Shown: piece by piece, positions 47,901-62,365 of the stretch
Numbering within the stretch: the stretch's first letter is position 1
Layout of the letters: every line of letters begins with the position of its first letter
NCBI RefSeq assembly: GCF_032854445.1
Contig: NC_088303.1
Span: 4,163,501 to 4,227,500 of the forward strand
Source: Liolophura sinensis
Lineage: Eukaryota > Mollusca > Polyplacophora > Chitonida > Chitonidae
DNA length: 64,000 nucleotides
Direction of reading: 5' to 3'
Made by a program: the position numbers and the translations under genes
Notes under the pieces: generated by a model
What the model was told of the DNA's origin: nothing
Seen by the model: only the letters and a program-made list of their open reading frames with translations
Databases searched by the model: none

Positions 47901-50900
47901 CAACTTATGTGACCCCTTGATCTCTAATAACTGCAAGAAAGGATTGTGAATCAGTAAAGGCAGTGGAATCCCAGGCATTCCCTCCACATGCAAGGCTGGC
48001 ATTCAAGTACATGCTTACATCGACGGACATACCCACTCTAATTCCTACAACTCGAACAATTGCACAAAGAATTCAGCATCAGCCAGCATATTAGGTTGTT
48101 ATAAAAGTACAGAAAATGCCCAAAACACTCTGTTACTAATAACTTTTTCACAGAATTTTTGTCTTAAAAACAGTGAAAAATGGTTAGATTGCTATTTTTG
48201 TGCAGTAAATGTAAATACATTTAAGTGGGTAAATATATTTAGCATATGTTTGTATATTCTAAGAAATATAGTTTAATCGAAACACGGTATTTTTTAGTAT
48301 CGGTGTAAATATTGAAATTGCATAATTTGGAAACCTAAGTAATGTGTTACACTTTGTGTGCACTTACTTATGGAGGAAACCAAGTTTTTGGAGTCGTGGA
48401 GCTGATTCACGGCAAGAAGGAAAATTAAAAAGTAGAACTCTGTCGATATTTGGCTGTGGAATAACCATAACTTATTCTCTTAAGACGTATATTGTCACCC
48501 TGATCCTTTGGCAACTGTTCCAGCTCTCCCACACCCACCCGTATGCATGTATATGTCAGAGTGGCGTGGTACAAATGCATGTATTTTATACTGTGAAAAA
48601 TAAATATTTGTATTTGAATGAAAACCGGAGATAGTAGTATCACAGTGGGTATATATCAAGACATTACACTATAACTTTTTTAAAAAATTGGGTATATTCG
48701 TATAAAAAGATTTTGTATAGGAAAAGCACGGAATGTCTCATTCTTTCGATCTTGAATGTCAGAAATCACAATGAGTTGCACATTTTGTGAAAACACACAA
48801 TAATCAAAGCAATTTAGTGATGTAGTATTTGTTTCTTTGTCTTGAAAAATATGTTATAGTACGTGAAATACAATTGACGTTATATAAAAAAGATAAATGG
48901 AATGGATGTTAATATGTCAAAAGGTGATATAAATAATCGCAATATCACAATTCATGAGTAAAAATATAAAGAATGTATGACTTTGCCTCAACTCTTTATT
49001 ATGCATATCCACATGTGTGTGTCCATGGACGTAGATATATCCGAATTGCCATCTACCATGGGTTTTGCATTCACAACTAATAAACGGGAGACCTGACACT
49101 TTTATAAAATTTCTAAGTGATTAAGATATCTTTTGTTATTGTTTATTTTGTGACTTATTCATTTCATTTGTGCTTTTACTCTCATGTATATTTACACAGG
49201 AATACAAAGATCCACAACAATGAGTAAGAAGCGACGACAATGTGATGGTTGCTATATTGCCACCCGTGGCGGTAAATTCTGGCCTCTTGTCAATTGATCT
49301 GTGTTAGGGTTTTATTCTAATTGTTGACGAAAAGGCTTAAATGTAACAACTTATGTGACCCCTTGATCTCTAATAACTGCAAGAAAGGATTGTGAATCAG
49401 TAAAGGCAGGGGAATCCCAGGCATTCCCTCCACATGCAAGGCTGGCATTCAAGTACATGCTTACATCGACGGACATACCCACTCTAATTCCTACTACTCG
49501 AACAATTGCACAAAGAATTCAGCATCAGCCAGCATATTAGGTTGTTATAAAAGTACAGAAAATGCCCAAAACACTCTGTTACTAATAACTTTTTCTCAGA
49601 ATTTTTGTCTTAAAAACAGTGAAAAATGGTTAGATTGCTATTTTTGTGCCGTAAATGTAAATACATTTAAGTGGGTAAATATATTTAGCATATGTTTGTA
49701 TATTCTAAGAAATATAGCTTAATCGAAACACGGTATTTTTTAGTATCGGTGTAAATATTGAAATTGCATAATTTGGAAACCTAAGTAATGTGTTACATTT
49801 TGTGTGCACTTACTTATGGAGGAAACCAAGTTTTTGGAGTCGTGGAGCTGATTCACGGCAAGAACGAAAATTAAGAAGTAGAACTCTGTCGATATTTGGC
49901 TGTGGAATAACCATAACTTATTCTCTTAAGACGTATATTGTCACCCTGATCCTTTGGCAACTGTTCCAACTCTCCCACACCCACCCGTATAGATGTATAT
50001 GTCAGAGTGGCGTGGTACAAATGCACCCATTTTATACTGTGAAAAATAAATATTTGTATCTGAATGAAAACCGGAGATAGTAGTATCACAGTGGGTATAT
50101 ATCAAGACATTACACTACAACTTATTTCAAAAATTAGGTATATTCGTATAAATATATTTTGTATAAGAAAAGCACGGATTGTCTCGTCCTTTGGATCTTG
50201 GATGTCAGAAATCACAATGAGTTGCACATTTTGTGAAAACACACAATAATCAAAGCAATTTAGTGATGTAGTATTTGTTACTTTGTCTTTAAAAATTTGT
50301 TATAGTACGTGAAATACAATTTACGATATATAAAAAAGATAAATGGAACAGATGTTAGTATGTCAAAAGGTAATATAAATAATCGCAATATCACAATTCA
50401 TGAGTAAAGATATAAAGAATGTATGACTTTGCCTCAACTCTTTATTATGCATATCCACATGTGTGTGTCCATGGACGTAGATATATCCGATTGCCATCTA
50501 CCATGGGTTTTGCATTCACAACTAATAAACGGGAGACCTGACACTTTTTTAAAAATTTTAAAGTAATTGGGATATCTTTTGTTATTGTTTATTTTGCGAC
50601 TTATTCATTTTATTTGTACCTTTTACTCTCATGTATATTTACACAGGAATACAAAGATCCACAACAATGAGTAAGAAGCGACGACATTGTGAGGGTTGCT
50701 ATATTGCCACCCGTGGCGGTAAATTCTGGTCTCTTGTCAATTGATCTCTGTTAGGGTTTTATTCTAATTGTTGACGAAAAAGCTTAAATGTAATAAATTA
50801 TGTGACCACTTGATCTCTAATGAAGCTTTGATAACTACGACGGACTGTGAATCAGTAAAGGCAGTGGAATCCGAGGCATTCCGTCCACATGCAAGGCTGG

Positions 50901-53900
50901 CATTCAAGTACATGCTTACACCGACGGACATACCCACTCTAATTCCTACTACTCGAACAATTACACAAAGAATTCAGCATCAGCCAGCATATTAGGTTGT
51001 TATAAAAGTACAGAAAATGCCCAAAACACTCTGTTACTAATAACTTTTTCTCAGAAATTTTGTCTTAAAAACAGTGAAAAATGGCTGGATTGCTATTTTT
51101 GTGCAGTAAATGTAAATACATTTAAGTGGGTAAATATATTTAGCATATGTTTGTATATTCTAAGAAATATAGCTTAATCGAAACACGGTATTTTTTAGTA
51201 TCGGTGTAAATATTGAAATTGCATAATTTGGAAACCTAAGTAATGTGTTACACTTTGTGTGCACTTACTTATGGAGGAAACCAAGTTTTTGGAGTCGTGG
51301 AGTTGATTCACGGCAAGAACGAAAATTAAAAAGTAGAACTCTGTCGATATTTGGCTGTGGAATAACCATAACTTTTTCTCCTAAGGCGTATATTGTCACC
51401 CTGATCTTTTGGCAGCTGTTCCAACTCTCCCACACCCACCCGTATGCATGTATATGTCAGAGTGGCGTGGTACAAATACACGTATTTTATACTGTGAAAA
51501 ATAAATATTTGTATTTGAATGAAAACCGGAGATGGTACTATCACAGTGGGTATATATCAAAACATTACACTATAACTTATTTAAAAAATTGGGTATATTC
51601 GTATAAAAAGATTTTGTATAGGAAAAGCACGGATTGTCTCGTCCTTTGGATCTTGAATGTCAGAAATCACAATGAGTTGCACATTTTGTGAAAACACACA
51701 ATAATCAAAGCAATTTAGTGATGTAGTATTTGTTACTTTGTCTTTAAAAATATGTTATAGTACGTGAAATACAATTGACGTTATATAAAAAAGATAAATG
51801 GAATGGATGTTAATATGTCAAAAGTGATATAAATAATCGCAATATCACAATTCATGAGTAAAAATATAAAGAATGTATGACTTTGCCTCAACTCTTTATT
51901 ATGCATATCCACATGTGTGTGTCCATGGACGAAGATATATTCGAATTGCCGTCTACCATGGGTTTTGCATTCACAACTAATAAACGGGAGACCTGACACT
52001 TTTTATAAAATTTCTGAGTAATTAGTATATTTTTTGTTATTGTTTATTTTGTGACTTATTCATTTTATTTGTGCTTTTACTCTCATGTATATTTACACAG
52101 GAATACAAAGATCCACAACAATGAGTAAGAAGCGACGACAATGTGATGGTTGCTATATTGCCACCCGTGGCGGTAAATTCTGGTCTCTTGTCAATTGATC
52201 TGTGTTAGGGTTTTATTCTAATTGTTGACGAAAAGGCTTAAATGTAACAACTTATGTGACCCCTTGATCTCTAATAACTGCAAGAAAGGACTGTGAATCA
52301 GTAAAGGCAGGGGAATCCCAGGCATTCCCTCCACATGCAAGGCTGGCATTCAAGTACATGCTTACATCGACGGACATACCCACTCTAATTCCTACTACTC
52401 GAACAATTGCACAAAGAATTCAGCATCAGCCAGCATATTAGGTTGTTATAAAAGTACAGAAAATGCCCAAAACACTCTGTTACTAATAACTTTTTCACAG
52501 AATTTTTGTCTTAAAAACAGTGAAAAATGGTTAGATTGCTATTTTTGTGCAGTAAATGTAAATACATTTAAGTGGGTAAATATATTTAGCATATGTTTGT
52601 ATATTCTAAGAAATATAGCTTAATCGAAACACGGTATTTTTTAGTATCGGTGTAAATATTGAAATTGCATAATTTGGAAACCTAAGTAATGTGTTACACT
52701 TTGTGTGCACTTACTTATGGAGGAAACCAAGTTTTTGGAGTCGTGGAGTTGATTCACGGCAAGAACGAAAATTAAAAAGTAGAACTCTGTCGATATTTGG
52801 CTGTGGAATACCCATAACTTATTCTCTTAAGACGTATATTGTCACCCTGATCCTTTGGCAACTGTTCCAACTCTCCCACACCCACCCGTATGGATGTATA
52901 TGTCAGAGTGGCGTGGTACAAATGCACCCATTTTATACTGTGAAAAATAAATATTTGTATCTGAATGAAAACCGGAGATAGTAGTATCACAGTGGGTATA
53001 TATCAAGACATTACACTATAACTTATTTCAAAAATTAGGTATATTCGTATAAATATATTTTGTATAGGAAAAGCACGGATTGTCTCGTCCTTTGGATCTT
53101 GGATGTCAGAAATCACAATGAGTTGCACATTTTGTGAAAACACACAATAATCAAAGCAATTTAGTGATGTAGTATTTGTTACTTTGTCTTTAAAAATGTG
53201 TTATAGTACGTGAAATACAATTTACGATATATAAAAAAGATAAATGGAACAGATGTTAATATGTCAAAAGGTGATATAAATAATCGCAATATCACAATTC
53301 ATGGGTAAAGATATAAAGAATGTATGACTTTGCCTCAACTCTTTATTATGCATATCCACATGTGTGTGTCCATGGACGTAGATATATCCGATTGCCATCT
53401 ACCATGGGTTTCGCATTCACAACTAATAAACGGGAGACCTGACACTTTTTAAAAATTTTAAAGTAATTGGGATATCTTTTGTTTTTGTTTATTTTGTGAC
53501 TTATTCATTTTATTTGTACCTTTTACTCTCATGTATATTTACACAGGAATACAAAGATCCACAACAATGAGTAAGAAGCGACGACATTGTGAGGGTTGCT
53601 ATATTGCCACCCGTGGCGGTAAATTCTGGTCTCTTGTCAATTGATCTGTGTTAGGGTTTTATTCTAATTGTTGACGAAAAAGCTTAAATGTAATAAATTA
53701 TGTGACCCCGTGATCTCTAATGAAGCTTTGATAACTACGACGAAGGACTGTGAATCAGTAAAGGCAGTGGAATCCCAGGCATTCCCTCCACATGCAAGGC
53801 TGGCATTCAAGTACATGCTTACACCGACGGACATACCCACTCTAATTCCTACTACTCGAACAATTGCACAAAGAATTCAGCATCAGCCAGCATATTAGGT

Positions 53901-56900
53901 TGTTATAAAAGTACAGAAAATGCCCAAAACACTCTGTTACTAATAACTTTTTCACAGAAATTTTGTCTTAAAAACAGTGAAAAATGGTTAGATTGCTATT
54001 TTTGTGCAGTAAATGTAAATACATTTAAGTGGGTAAATATATTTAGCATATGTTTGTATATTCTAAGAAATATAGCTTAATCGAAACACGGTATTTTTTA
54101 GTATCGGTGTAAATATTGAAATTGCATAATTTGGAAACCTAAGTAATGTGTTACACTTTGTGTGCACTTACTTATGGAGGAAACCAAGTTTTTGGAGTCG
54201 TGGAGTTGATTCACGGCAAGAACGAAAATTAAAAAGTAGAACTCTGTCGATATTTGGCTGTGGAATAACCATAACTTTTTCTCCTAAGACGTATATTGTC
54301 ACCCTGATCCTTTGGCAGCTGTTCCAACTCTCCCACACCCACCCGTATAGATGTATATGTCAGAGTGGCGTGGTACAAATGCACCCATTTTATACTGTGA
54401 AAAATAAATATTTGTATCTGAATGAAAACCGGAGATAGTAGTATCACAGTGGGTATATATCAAGACATTACACTACAACTTATTTCAAAAATTAGGTATA
54501 TTCGTATAAATATATTTTGTATAAGAAAAGCACGGATTGTCTCGTCCTTTGGATCTTAGATGTCAGAAATCACAATGAGTTGCACATTTTGTGAAAACAC
54601 ACAATAATCAAAGCAATTTAGTGATGTAGTATTTGTTACTTTGTCTTTAAAAATTTGTTATAGTACGTGAAATACAATTTACGATATATAAAAAAGATAA
54701 ATGGAACAGATGTTAGTATGTCAAAAGGTAATATAAATAATCGCAATATCACAATTCATGAGTAAAGATATAAAGAATGTATGACTTTGCCTCAACTCTT
54801 TATTATGCATATCCACATGTGTGTGTCCATGGACGTAGATATATCCGATTGCCATCTACCATGGGTTTTGCATTCACAACTAATAAACGGGAGACCTGAC
54901 ACTTTTTTAAAAATTTTAAAGTAATTGGGATATCTTTTGTTTTTGTTTATTTTGTGACTTATTCATTTTATTTGTACCTTTTACTCTCATGTATATTTAC
55001 ACAGGAATACAAAGATCCACAACAATGAGTAAGAAGCGACGACATTGTGAGGGTTGCTATATTGCCACCCGTGGCGGTAAATTCTGGTCTCTTGTCAATT
55101 GATCTCTGTTAGGGTTTTATTCTAATTGTTGACGAAAAAGCTTAAATGTAATAAATTATGTGACCACTTGATCTCTAATGAAGCTTTGATAACTACGACG
55201 GACTGTGAATCAGTAAAGGCAGTGGAATCCCAGGCATTCCGTCCACATGCAAGGCTGGCATTCAAGTACATGCTTACACCGACGGACATACCCACTCTAA
55301 TTCCTACTACTCGAACAATTACACAAAGAATTCAGCATCAGCCAGCATATTAGGTTGTTATAAAAGTACAGAAAATGCCCAAAACACTCTGTTACTAATA
55401 ACTTTTTCTCAGAAATTTTGTCTTAAAAACAGTGAAAAATGGCTGGATTGCTATTTTTGTGCAGTAAATGTAAATACATTTAAGTGGGTAAATATATTTA
55501 GCATATGTTTGTATATTCTAAGAAATATAGCTTAATCGAAACACGGTATTTTTTAGTATCGGTGTAAATATTGAAATTGCATAATTTGGAAACCTAAGTA
55601 ATGTGTTACACTTTGTGTGCACTTACTTATGGAGGAAACCAAGTTTTTGGAGTCGTGGAGTTGATTCACGGCAAGAACGAAAATTAAAAAGTAGAACTCT
55701 GTCGATATTTGGCTGTGGAATAACCATAACTTTTTCTCCTAAGACGTATATTGTCACCCTGATCTTTTGGCAGCTGTTCCAACTCTCCCACACCCACCCG
55801 TATGCATGTATATGTCAGAGTGGCGTGGTACAAATACACGTATTTTATACTGTGAAAAATAAATATTTGTATTTGAATGAAAACCGGAGATGGTACTATC
55901 ACAGTGGGTATATATCAAAACATTACACTATAACTTATTTAAAAAATTGGGTATATTCGTATAAAAAGATTTTGTATAGGAAAAGCACGGATTGTCTCGT
56001 CCTTTGGATCTTGAATGTCAGAAATCACAATGAGTTGCACATTTTGTGAAAACACACAATAATCAAAGCAATTTAGTGATGTAGTATTTGTTACTTTGTC
56101 TTTAAAAATATGTTATAGTACGTGAAATACAATTGACGTTATATAAAAAAGATAAATGGAATGGATGTTAATATGTCAAAAGTGATATAAATAATCGCAA
56201 TATCACAATTCATGAGTAAAAATATAAAGAATGTATGACTTTGCCTCAACTCTTTATTATGCATATCCACATGTGTGTGTCCATGGACGAAGATATATTC
56301 GAATTGCCGTCTACCATGGGTTTTGCATTCACAACTAATAAACGGGAGACCTGACACTTTTATAAAATTTCTGAGTAATTAGTATATTTTTTGTTATTGT
56401 TTATTTTGTGACTTATTCATTTTATTTGTGCTTTTACTCTCATGTATATTTATACAGGAATACAAAAATCCACAACAATGAGTAAGAAGCGACGACATTG
56501 TGATGGTTGCTATATTGCCACCCGTGGCGGTAAATTCTGGTCTCTTGTCAATTGATCTGTGTTAGGGTTTTATTCTATTTTTTGACGAAAAGGCTTAAAT
56601 GTAACAACTTATTTGACCCCTTGATCTCAAATGAAGCTCCGATAACTACAACGAAGGACTGTGAATCAGTAAAGGCAGTGGAATCCCAGGCATTCCGTCC
56701 ACATGCAAGGCTGGCATTCAAGTACATGCTTACACCGACGGACATACCCACTCTAATTCCTACAACTCGACCAATTGCACAAAGAATTCAGCATCAGCCA
56801 GCATAATAGGTTGTTATAAAAGTACAGAAAATGCCCAAAACACTCTGTTACTAATAAGTTTGTCTCAGAATTTTTGTCTTAAAAACAGTGAACAATGGTT

Positions 56901-59900
56901 AGATTGCTATTTTTGTGCCGTAAATGTAAATACATTGATGTGGGTAAATATATTTAGCATACGTTTGTATATTATAAGAAATATAGCTTAATCGAAACAC
57001 GGTATTTTTTAGTATCGGTGTAAATATTGAAATTGCATAATTTGGAAACCTAAGTAATGTGTTACACTTTGTGTGCACTTACTTATGGAGGAAACCAAGT
57101 TTTTGGAGTCGTGGAGCTGATTCACGGCAAGAAAAAAAATTAAAAAGTAGAACTCTGTCGATATTTGGCTGTGGAATAACCATAACTTATTCTCTTAAGA
57201 CGTATATTGTCACCCTGATCCTTTGGCAACTGTTCCAACTCTCCCACACCCACCCGTATGCATGTATATGTCAGAGTGGCGTGGTACAAATACACATATT
57301 TTATACTGTGAAAAATAAATATTTGTATTTGAATGAAAACCGGAGATAGTACTATCACAGTGGGTATATATCAAGACATTACAGTATAACTTTTTTAAAA
57401 AATTGGGTATATTCGTATAAAAAGATTTTGTATAGGAAAAGCACGGAATGTCTCGTCCTTTGGATCTTGAATGTCAGAAATCACAATGAGTTGCACATTT
57501 TGTGAAAACACACAATAATCAAAGCAATTTAGTGATGTAGTATTTGTTTCTTTGTCTTTAAAAATATGTTATAGTACGTGAAATACAATTGACGTTATAT
57601 AAAAAAGATAAATGGAATGGATGTTAATATGTCAAAAGGTGATATAAATAATCGCAATATCACAATTCATGAGTAAAAATATAAAGAATGTATGACTTTG
57701 CCTCAACTCTTTATTATGCATATCCACATGTGTGTGTCCATGGACGTAGATATATCCGAATTGCCATCTACCATGGGTTTTGCATTCACAACTAATAAAC
57801 GGGAGACCTGACACTTTTATAAAATTTCTAACTGATTAAGATATCTTTTGTTATTGTTTATTTTGTGACTTATTCATTTCATTTGTGCTTTTAATCTCAT
57901 GTATATTTACACAGGAATACAAAGATCCACAACAATGAGTAAGAAGCGACGACAATGTGATGGTTGCTATATTGCCACCCGTGGCGGTAAATTCTGGTCT
58001 CTTGTCAATTGATCTGTGTTAGGGTTTTATTCTAATTGTTGACGAAAAGGCTTAAATGTAACAACTTATGTGACCCCTTGATCTCTAATAACTGCAAGAA
58101 AGGATTGTGAATCAGTAAAGGCAGGGGAATCCCAGGCATTCCCTCCACATGCAAGGCTGGCATTCAAGTACATGCTTACATCGACGGACATACCCACTCT
58201 AATTCCTACTACTCGAACAATTGCACAAAGAATTCAGCATCAGCCAGCATATTAGGTTGTTATAAAAGTACAGAAAATGCCCAAAACACTCTGTTACTAA
58301 TAACTTTTTCACAGAATTTTTGTCTTAAAAACAGTAAAAAATGGTTAGATTGCTATTTTTGTGCAGTAAATGTAAATACATTTAAGTGGGTAAATATATT
58401 TAGCATATGTTTGTATATTCTAAGAAATATAGCTTAATCGAAACACGGTATTTTTTAGTATCGGTGTAAATATTGAAATTGCATAATTTGGAAACCTAAG
58501 TAATGTGTTACACTTTGTGTGCACTTACTTATGGAGGAAACCAAGTTTTTGGAGTCGTGGAGTTGATTCACGGCAAGAACGAAAATTAAAAAGTAGAACT
58601 CTGTCGATATTTGGCTGTGGAATAACCATAACTTTTTCTCCTAAGACGTATATTGTCACCCTGATCCTTTGGCAGCTGTTCCAACTCTCCCACACCCACC
58701 CGTATGCATGTATATGTCAGAGTGGCGTGGTACAAATACACATATTTTATACTGTGAAAAATAAATATTTGTATTTTAATGAAAACCGGAGATAGTACTA
58801 TCACAGTGGGTATATATCAAGACATTACACTATAACTTATTTAAAAAATTGGGTATATTCGTATAAAAAGATTTTGTATAGGAAAAGCACGGATTGTCTC
58901 GTCCTTTGGATCTTGAATGTCAGAAATCACAATGAGTTGCACATTTTGTGAAAACACACAATAATCAAAGCAATTTAGTGATGTAGTATTTGTTACTTTG
59001 TCTTTAAAAATATGTTATAGTACGTGAAATACAATTGACGTTATATAAAAAAGATAAATGGAATGGATGTTAATATGTCAAAAGTGATATAAATAATCGC
59101 AATATCACAATTCATGAGTAAAAATATAAAGAATGTATGACTTTGCCTCAACTCTTTATTATGCATATCCACATGTGTGTGTCCATGGACGAAGATATAT
59201 TCGAATTGCCGTCTACCATGGGTTTTGCATTTACAACTAATAAACGGGAGACCTGACACTTTTTATAAAATTTCTAAGTGATTAAGATATCTTTTGTTAT
59301 TGTTTATTTTGTGACTTATTCATTTCATTTGTGCTTTTACTCTCATGTATATTTACACAAAATACAAAGATCCACAACAATGAGTAAGAAGCGACGACAA
59401 TGTGATGGTTGCTATATTGCCACCTGTGGCGGTAAATTCTGGTCTCCTGTCAATTGATCTGTGTTAGGGTTTTATTCTAATTGTTGACGAAAAAGCTTAA
59501 ATGTAACAACTTATGTGACCCCTTGATCTCAAATCAAGCTCTAATAACTACAACGAAGGACTGTGAATCAGTAAAGGCAGTGGAATCCCAGGCATTCCCT
59601 CCACATGCAAGGCTGGCATTCAAGTACATGCTTACACCGACGGACATACCCACTCTAATTCCTACTACTCGAACAATTGCACAAAGAATTCAGCATCAGC
59701 CAGCATATTAGGTTGTTATAAAAGTACAGAAAATGCCCAAAACACTCTGTTACTAATAACTTTTTCACAGAATTTTTGTCTTAAAAACAGTGAAAAATGG
59801 TTAGATTGCTATTTTTGTGCAGTAAATGTAAATACATTTAAGTGGGTAAATATATTTAGCATATGTTTGTATATTCTAAGAAATATAGCTTAATCGAAAC

Positions 59901-59945
59901 ACGGTATTTTTTAGTATCGGTGTAAATATTGAAATTGCATAATTT

Positions 59946-60515
59946 CGTTACCAGGGCGTCTCTGTGAGTTTTGACTGGGTACCAGCTCATGTCGGTATTG
60001 TGGGAAACGAAATGGCAGACTCCCTGGCGAAGAGAGCTTCATCCTTTTTAGATATATCCATACACGTGCCCTTAAACATTAATGAAATCATGAGTCATGT
60101 CGCACCTAAGTTTGTGGATATTTGGCAGCGGCAGTGGGATGAAGCTAATAAGGGGAGGTTTTTTCACCAGTATAATCGTTCTGTCTTGTTAAATTCGCCA
60201 ATATCATTACGTTCCCGACGAGATGAAACGCTAGTTTTCCGCCTTATTTCTGGACATGTACCTACAAATACCTATTTATTCAGAATGAATCTGCACCCAT
60301 CTGGGTTATGTGACGTATGCCTAATTAACGATGATATCGCTCATCTCTTATTTACGTGTACCCGGCACTCTAACGCTCGCCGTGTTCTTTACCGGGACTT
60401 ACGCTCCATTGGCCTTCGGCATTTTACGTTAGCATCTGTTTTAAATCCTAAAGCGAACCGAAGTAAGACTTTCCAGGCCCTGGCGAATTTTCTTAGCAGA
60501 TGTCGTCGTTTTTAA
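59946..60515 (+). pseudogene. LINE ORF2 fragment: RNase H end plus zinc knuckle
   Basis: Open from the insertion point (RYQGVSVSFDW) for 189 codons. WVPAHVGIVGNEMADSLAK is the C-terminal RNase H motif, with its His and the last catalytic Asp present. About 100 residues on, CDVCLINDDIAHLLFTC gives a C-x2-C-x8-H-x4-C knuckle common at the end of such polyproteins. Endonuclease and reverse transcriptase are absent because of 5' truncation. The frame has no internal stop, so the copy is young, but it has no true start codon and cannot be functional. Confidence 0.92.
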
Positions 60516-60579
60516 TAATGGTTTTTTTTGTTAACATGGTTGGATCAGCCTATTTGTTGCTTTTAAAGTGGTTGTTGTC

Positions 60580-60615
<36 letters not shown>

Positions 60616-61023
60616 GAACAGAACTGATGTGAGCTGACGCTTCTACTGTTTTTTTTTGTCCAGGTGTTGTGTATATATACTGTTCAGCTCCTCCTGTACT
60701 ACACTCTGTGTTCCATATATGTTATAACATCGTGAGTGTTCTAACGCCCACCTTTCCCAAAATCTCTCTTTTAACCCATGTACCTGCCCATCTTGTACTG
60801 TAAATATGGATTATACACTAAGAAACGGTCATCATAGTGAATAATGACCCTCTGCAAACACTTTTGTTTTTTTTTCTTTTAGTCATGAAGCCCAAAATTC
60901 GTCGGCTATAATGCTACAATGTCCATAGCACTAGTACTGAAACTTCTTCTTCTTGTCCGAAATAATATACTCTTCCTTTATATACTATCCAGCTTAAAAG
61001 CATTTTCAATGACGCCAAGTTTT

Positions 61024-61057
61024 GGCGCGCATCGGCCCTTTCGGCCGGAAAAGCGCC
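61024..61057 (+). other. 3'-terminal hairpin of the LINE
   Basis: GGCGC at the left pairs with GCGCC at the right, and inside that CGGCC pairs with GGCCG around a short CTTTC loop. It lies 12 nt before the C run that ends the element. LINE reverse transcriptases often recognise a 3' stem-loop of this kind; that role is inferred here. Confidence 0.7.
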
Positions 61058-62365
61058 AGTGCAAATCAACCCCCCCCCCCCGCATAATTTGGAAACCTAA
61101 GTAATGTGTTACACTTTGTGTGCACTTACTTATGGAGGAAACCAAGTTTTTGGAGTCGTGGAGCTGATTCACGGCAAGAACGAAAATTAAAAAGTAGAGC
61201 TCTATCGATATTTGGCTGTGGAATAACCATAACTTATTCTCCTAAGACGTTTATTGTCACCCTGATCCTTTGGCAGCTGTTCCAGCTCTCCCACACCCAC
61301 CCGTATGCATGTATATGTCAGAGTGGCGTGGTACAAAAGCACATATTTTATACTGTGAAAATTAAATATTTGTATTTGAATGAAAACCGGAGATAGTACT
61401 ATCACAGTGGGTATATATCAAGGCATTACACTATAACTTATTTAAATAATTAGGTATATTCGTGTAAATATATTTTGTATAGGAAAACCACGGATTGTCT
61501 CGTCCTTTGGATCTTGGATGTCAGAAATCACAATGAGATGCACATTTTGTAGAAAACACACAATAATGAAAGTGATTTAGTGATGTAGTATTTGTTACTT
61601 TGTCTCTAAAAATATGTTATAGCACGTGAAATAAAATTTACATTATGTATAAAAGATAAATGGAACAGATGTCAGTATGTCCAAAAGTGATGTAAATAAT
61701 CGCAATATCATAGTTAATGGGTAAAGATGTAAAGAATGTATGACTTTGCCTCAACTCTTTTATATGCATATCCACATGTATGTGTACCTGGACGTAGAAA
61801 TATCCGAATTGCCCTCCACCAAAACTAATAAACGGGAGGCCTGGTACTTTCTAAAAATATTTGTAAGTACTTAAGATATCTTTTGTTATTGTTTATTTTG
61901 TATTTTTTTCATTTAATTTGTGTTAGTACTCTAATATATATATATTTACACAGGAATACAAAGATCCACAACATTGAGTAAGAAGCGACAATAATGTGAT
62001 GGTTGCTATATTGCCACCCGTGGCGGTAAATTCTGGTCTCTTGTCAATTGATCTCAGTTAGGGTTTTATTCTAATTTTTGACGAAAAGGCTTAAATGTAA
62101 CAACTTATGTGACCCCGTGATCTCTAATGAAGCTCTGATAACTACAACGAAGGACTGTACATCAGTAAAAGCAGTGGAATCACAGGCATTCCGTCCACAT
62201 GCAAGGCTGGCATTCAGGTACATGCTTATACCGACGGACATGCCCACTCTAATTCCTACTACTCGAACAATTGCACAAAGAATTCAGCATCAGCCAGCAT
62301 ATCAGGCTGTTATAAAAGTATAGAAAATGCCCAAAGCACTCTGTTCCTAATGACTTTTGTCTGAA

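Larger units (their letters stand above)
59946..61081 (+). mobile_element. 5'-truncated LINE inserted in satellite unit
   Basis: Inserted between two copies of GCATAATTT (59937-59945 and 61082-61090), a 9-bp target duplication. It begins in the RNase H region, continues through the C-terminal zinc-knuckle domain to TAA at 60513-60515, then has a ~560-bp 3' UTR with an internal ~30-base T tract (60580-60611). It ends with a hairpin (61024-61057) and a run of 12 C. An RNase H domain after the reverse transcriptase points to the I/Jockey-like LINE group; the clade cannot be fixed from this fragment. Confidence 0.93.
28510..62365. repeat. Satellite array, ~1.45-kb unit, 23 copies
   Basis: The core GGAAACCTAAGTAATGTG begins at about 30803, 33789, 35252, 36710, 38172, 39619, 41077, 42522, 43980, 45426, 46883, 48329, 49775, 51230, 52676, 54133, 55588, 57044, 58490 and 61091. 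Most steps are 1445-1458 bp. A second marker (ACTGTGAATCAGTAAAGGCAG) occurs 23 times because some units lack the core. Two classes differ by 10-12 bp near that marker: long (AATGAAGCTTTGATAACTAC) and short (AATAACTGCAAGAAAGG). Central units are very similar to each other; the first ones (28.5-33.8 kb) and the last (61.1-62.4 kb) are more diverged. Each unit holds a TATAAAAG motif, an AATAAA and several short frames that need GTG starts, but no recognisable protein. Two transposons interrupt the array. Confidence 0.95.

Noticed and set aside
30818-61396. Recurring 96-codon plus-strand and 72-codon minus-strand frames in satellite units as genes
   Set aside because: The 96-codon frame needs a GTG start, which is not normal in animals; the two frames overlap on opposite strands; and several units break them. 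Array homogenisation alone keeps them open.
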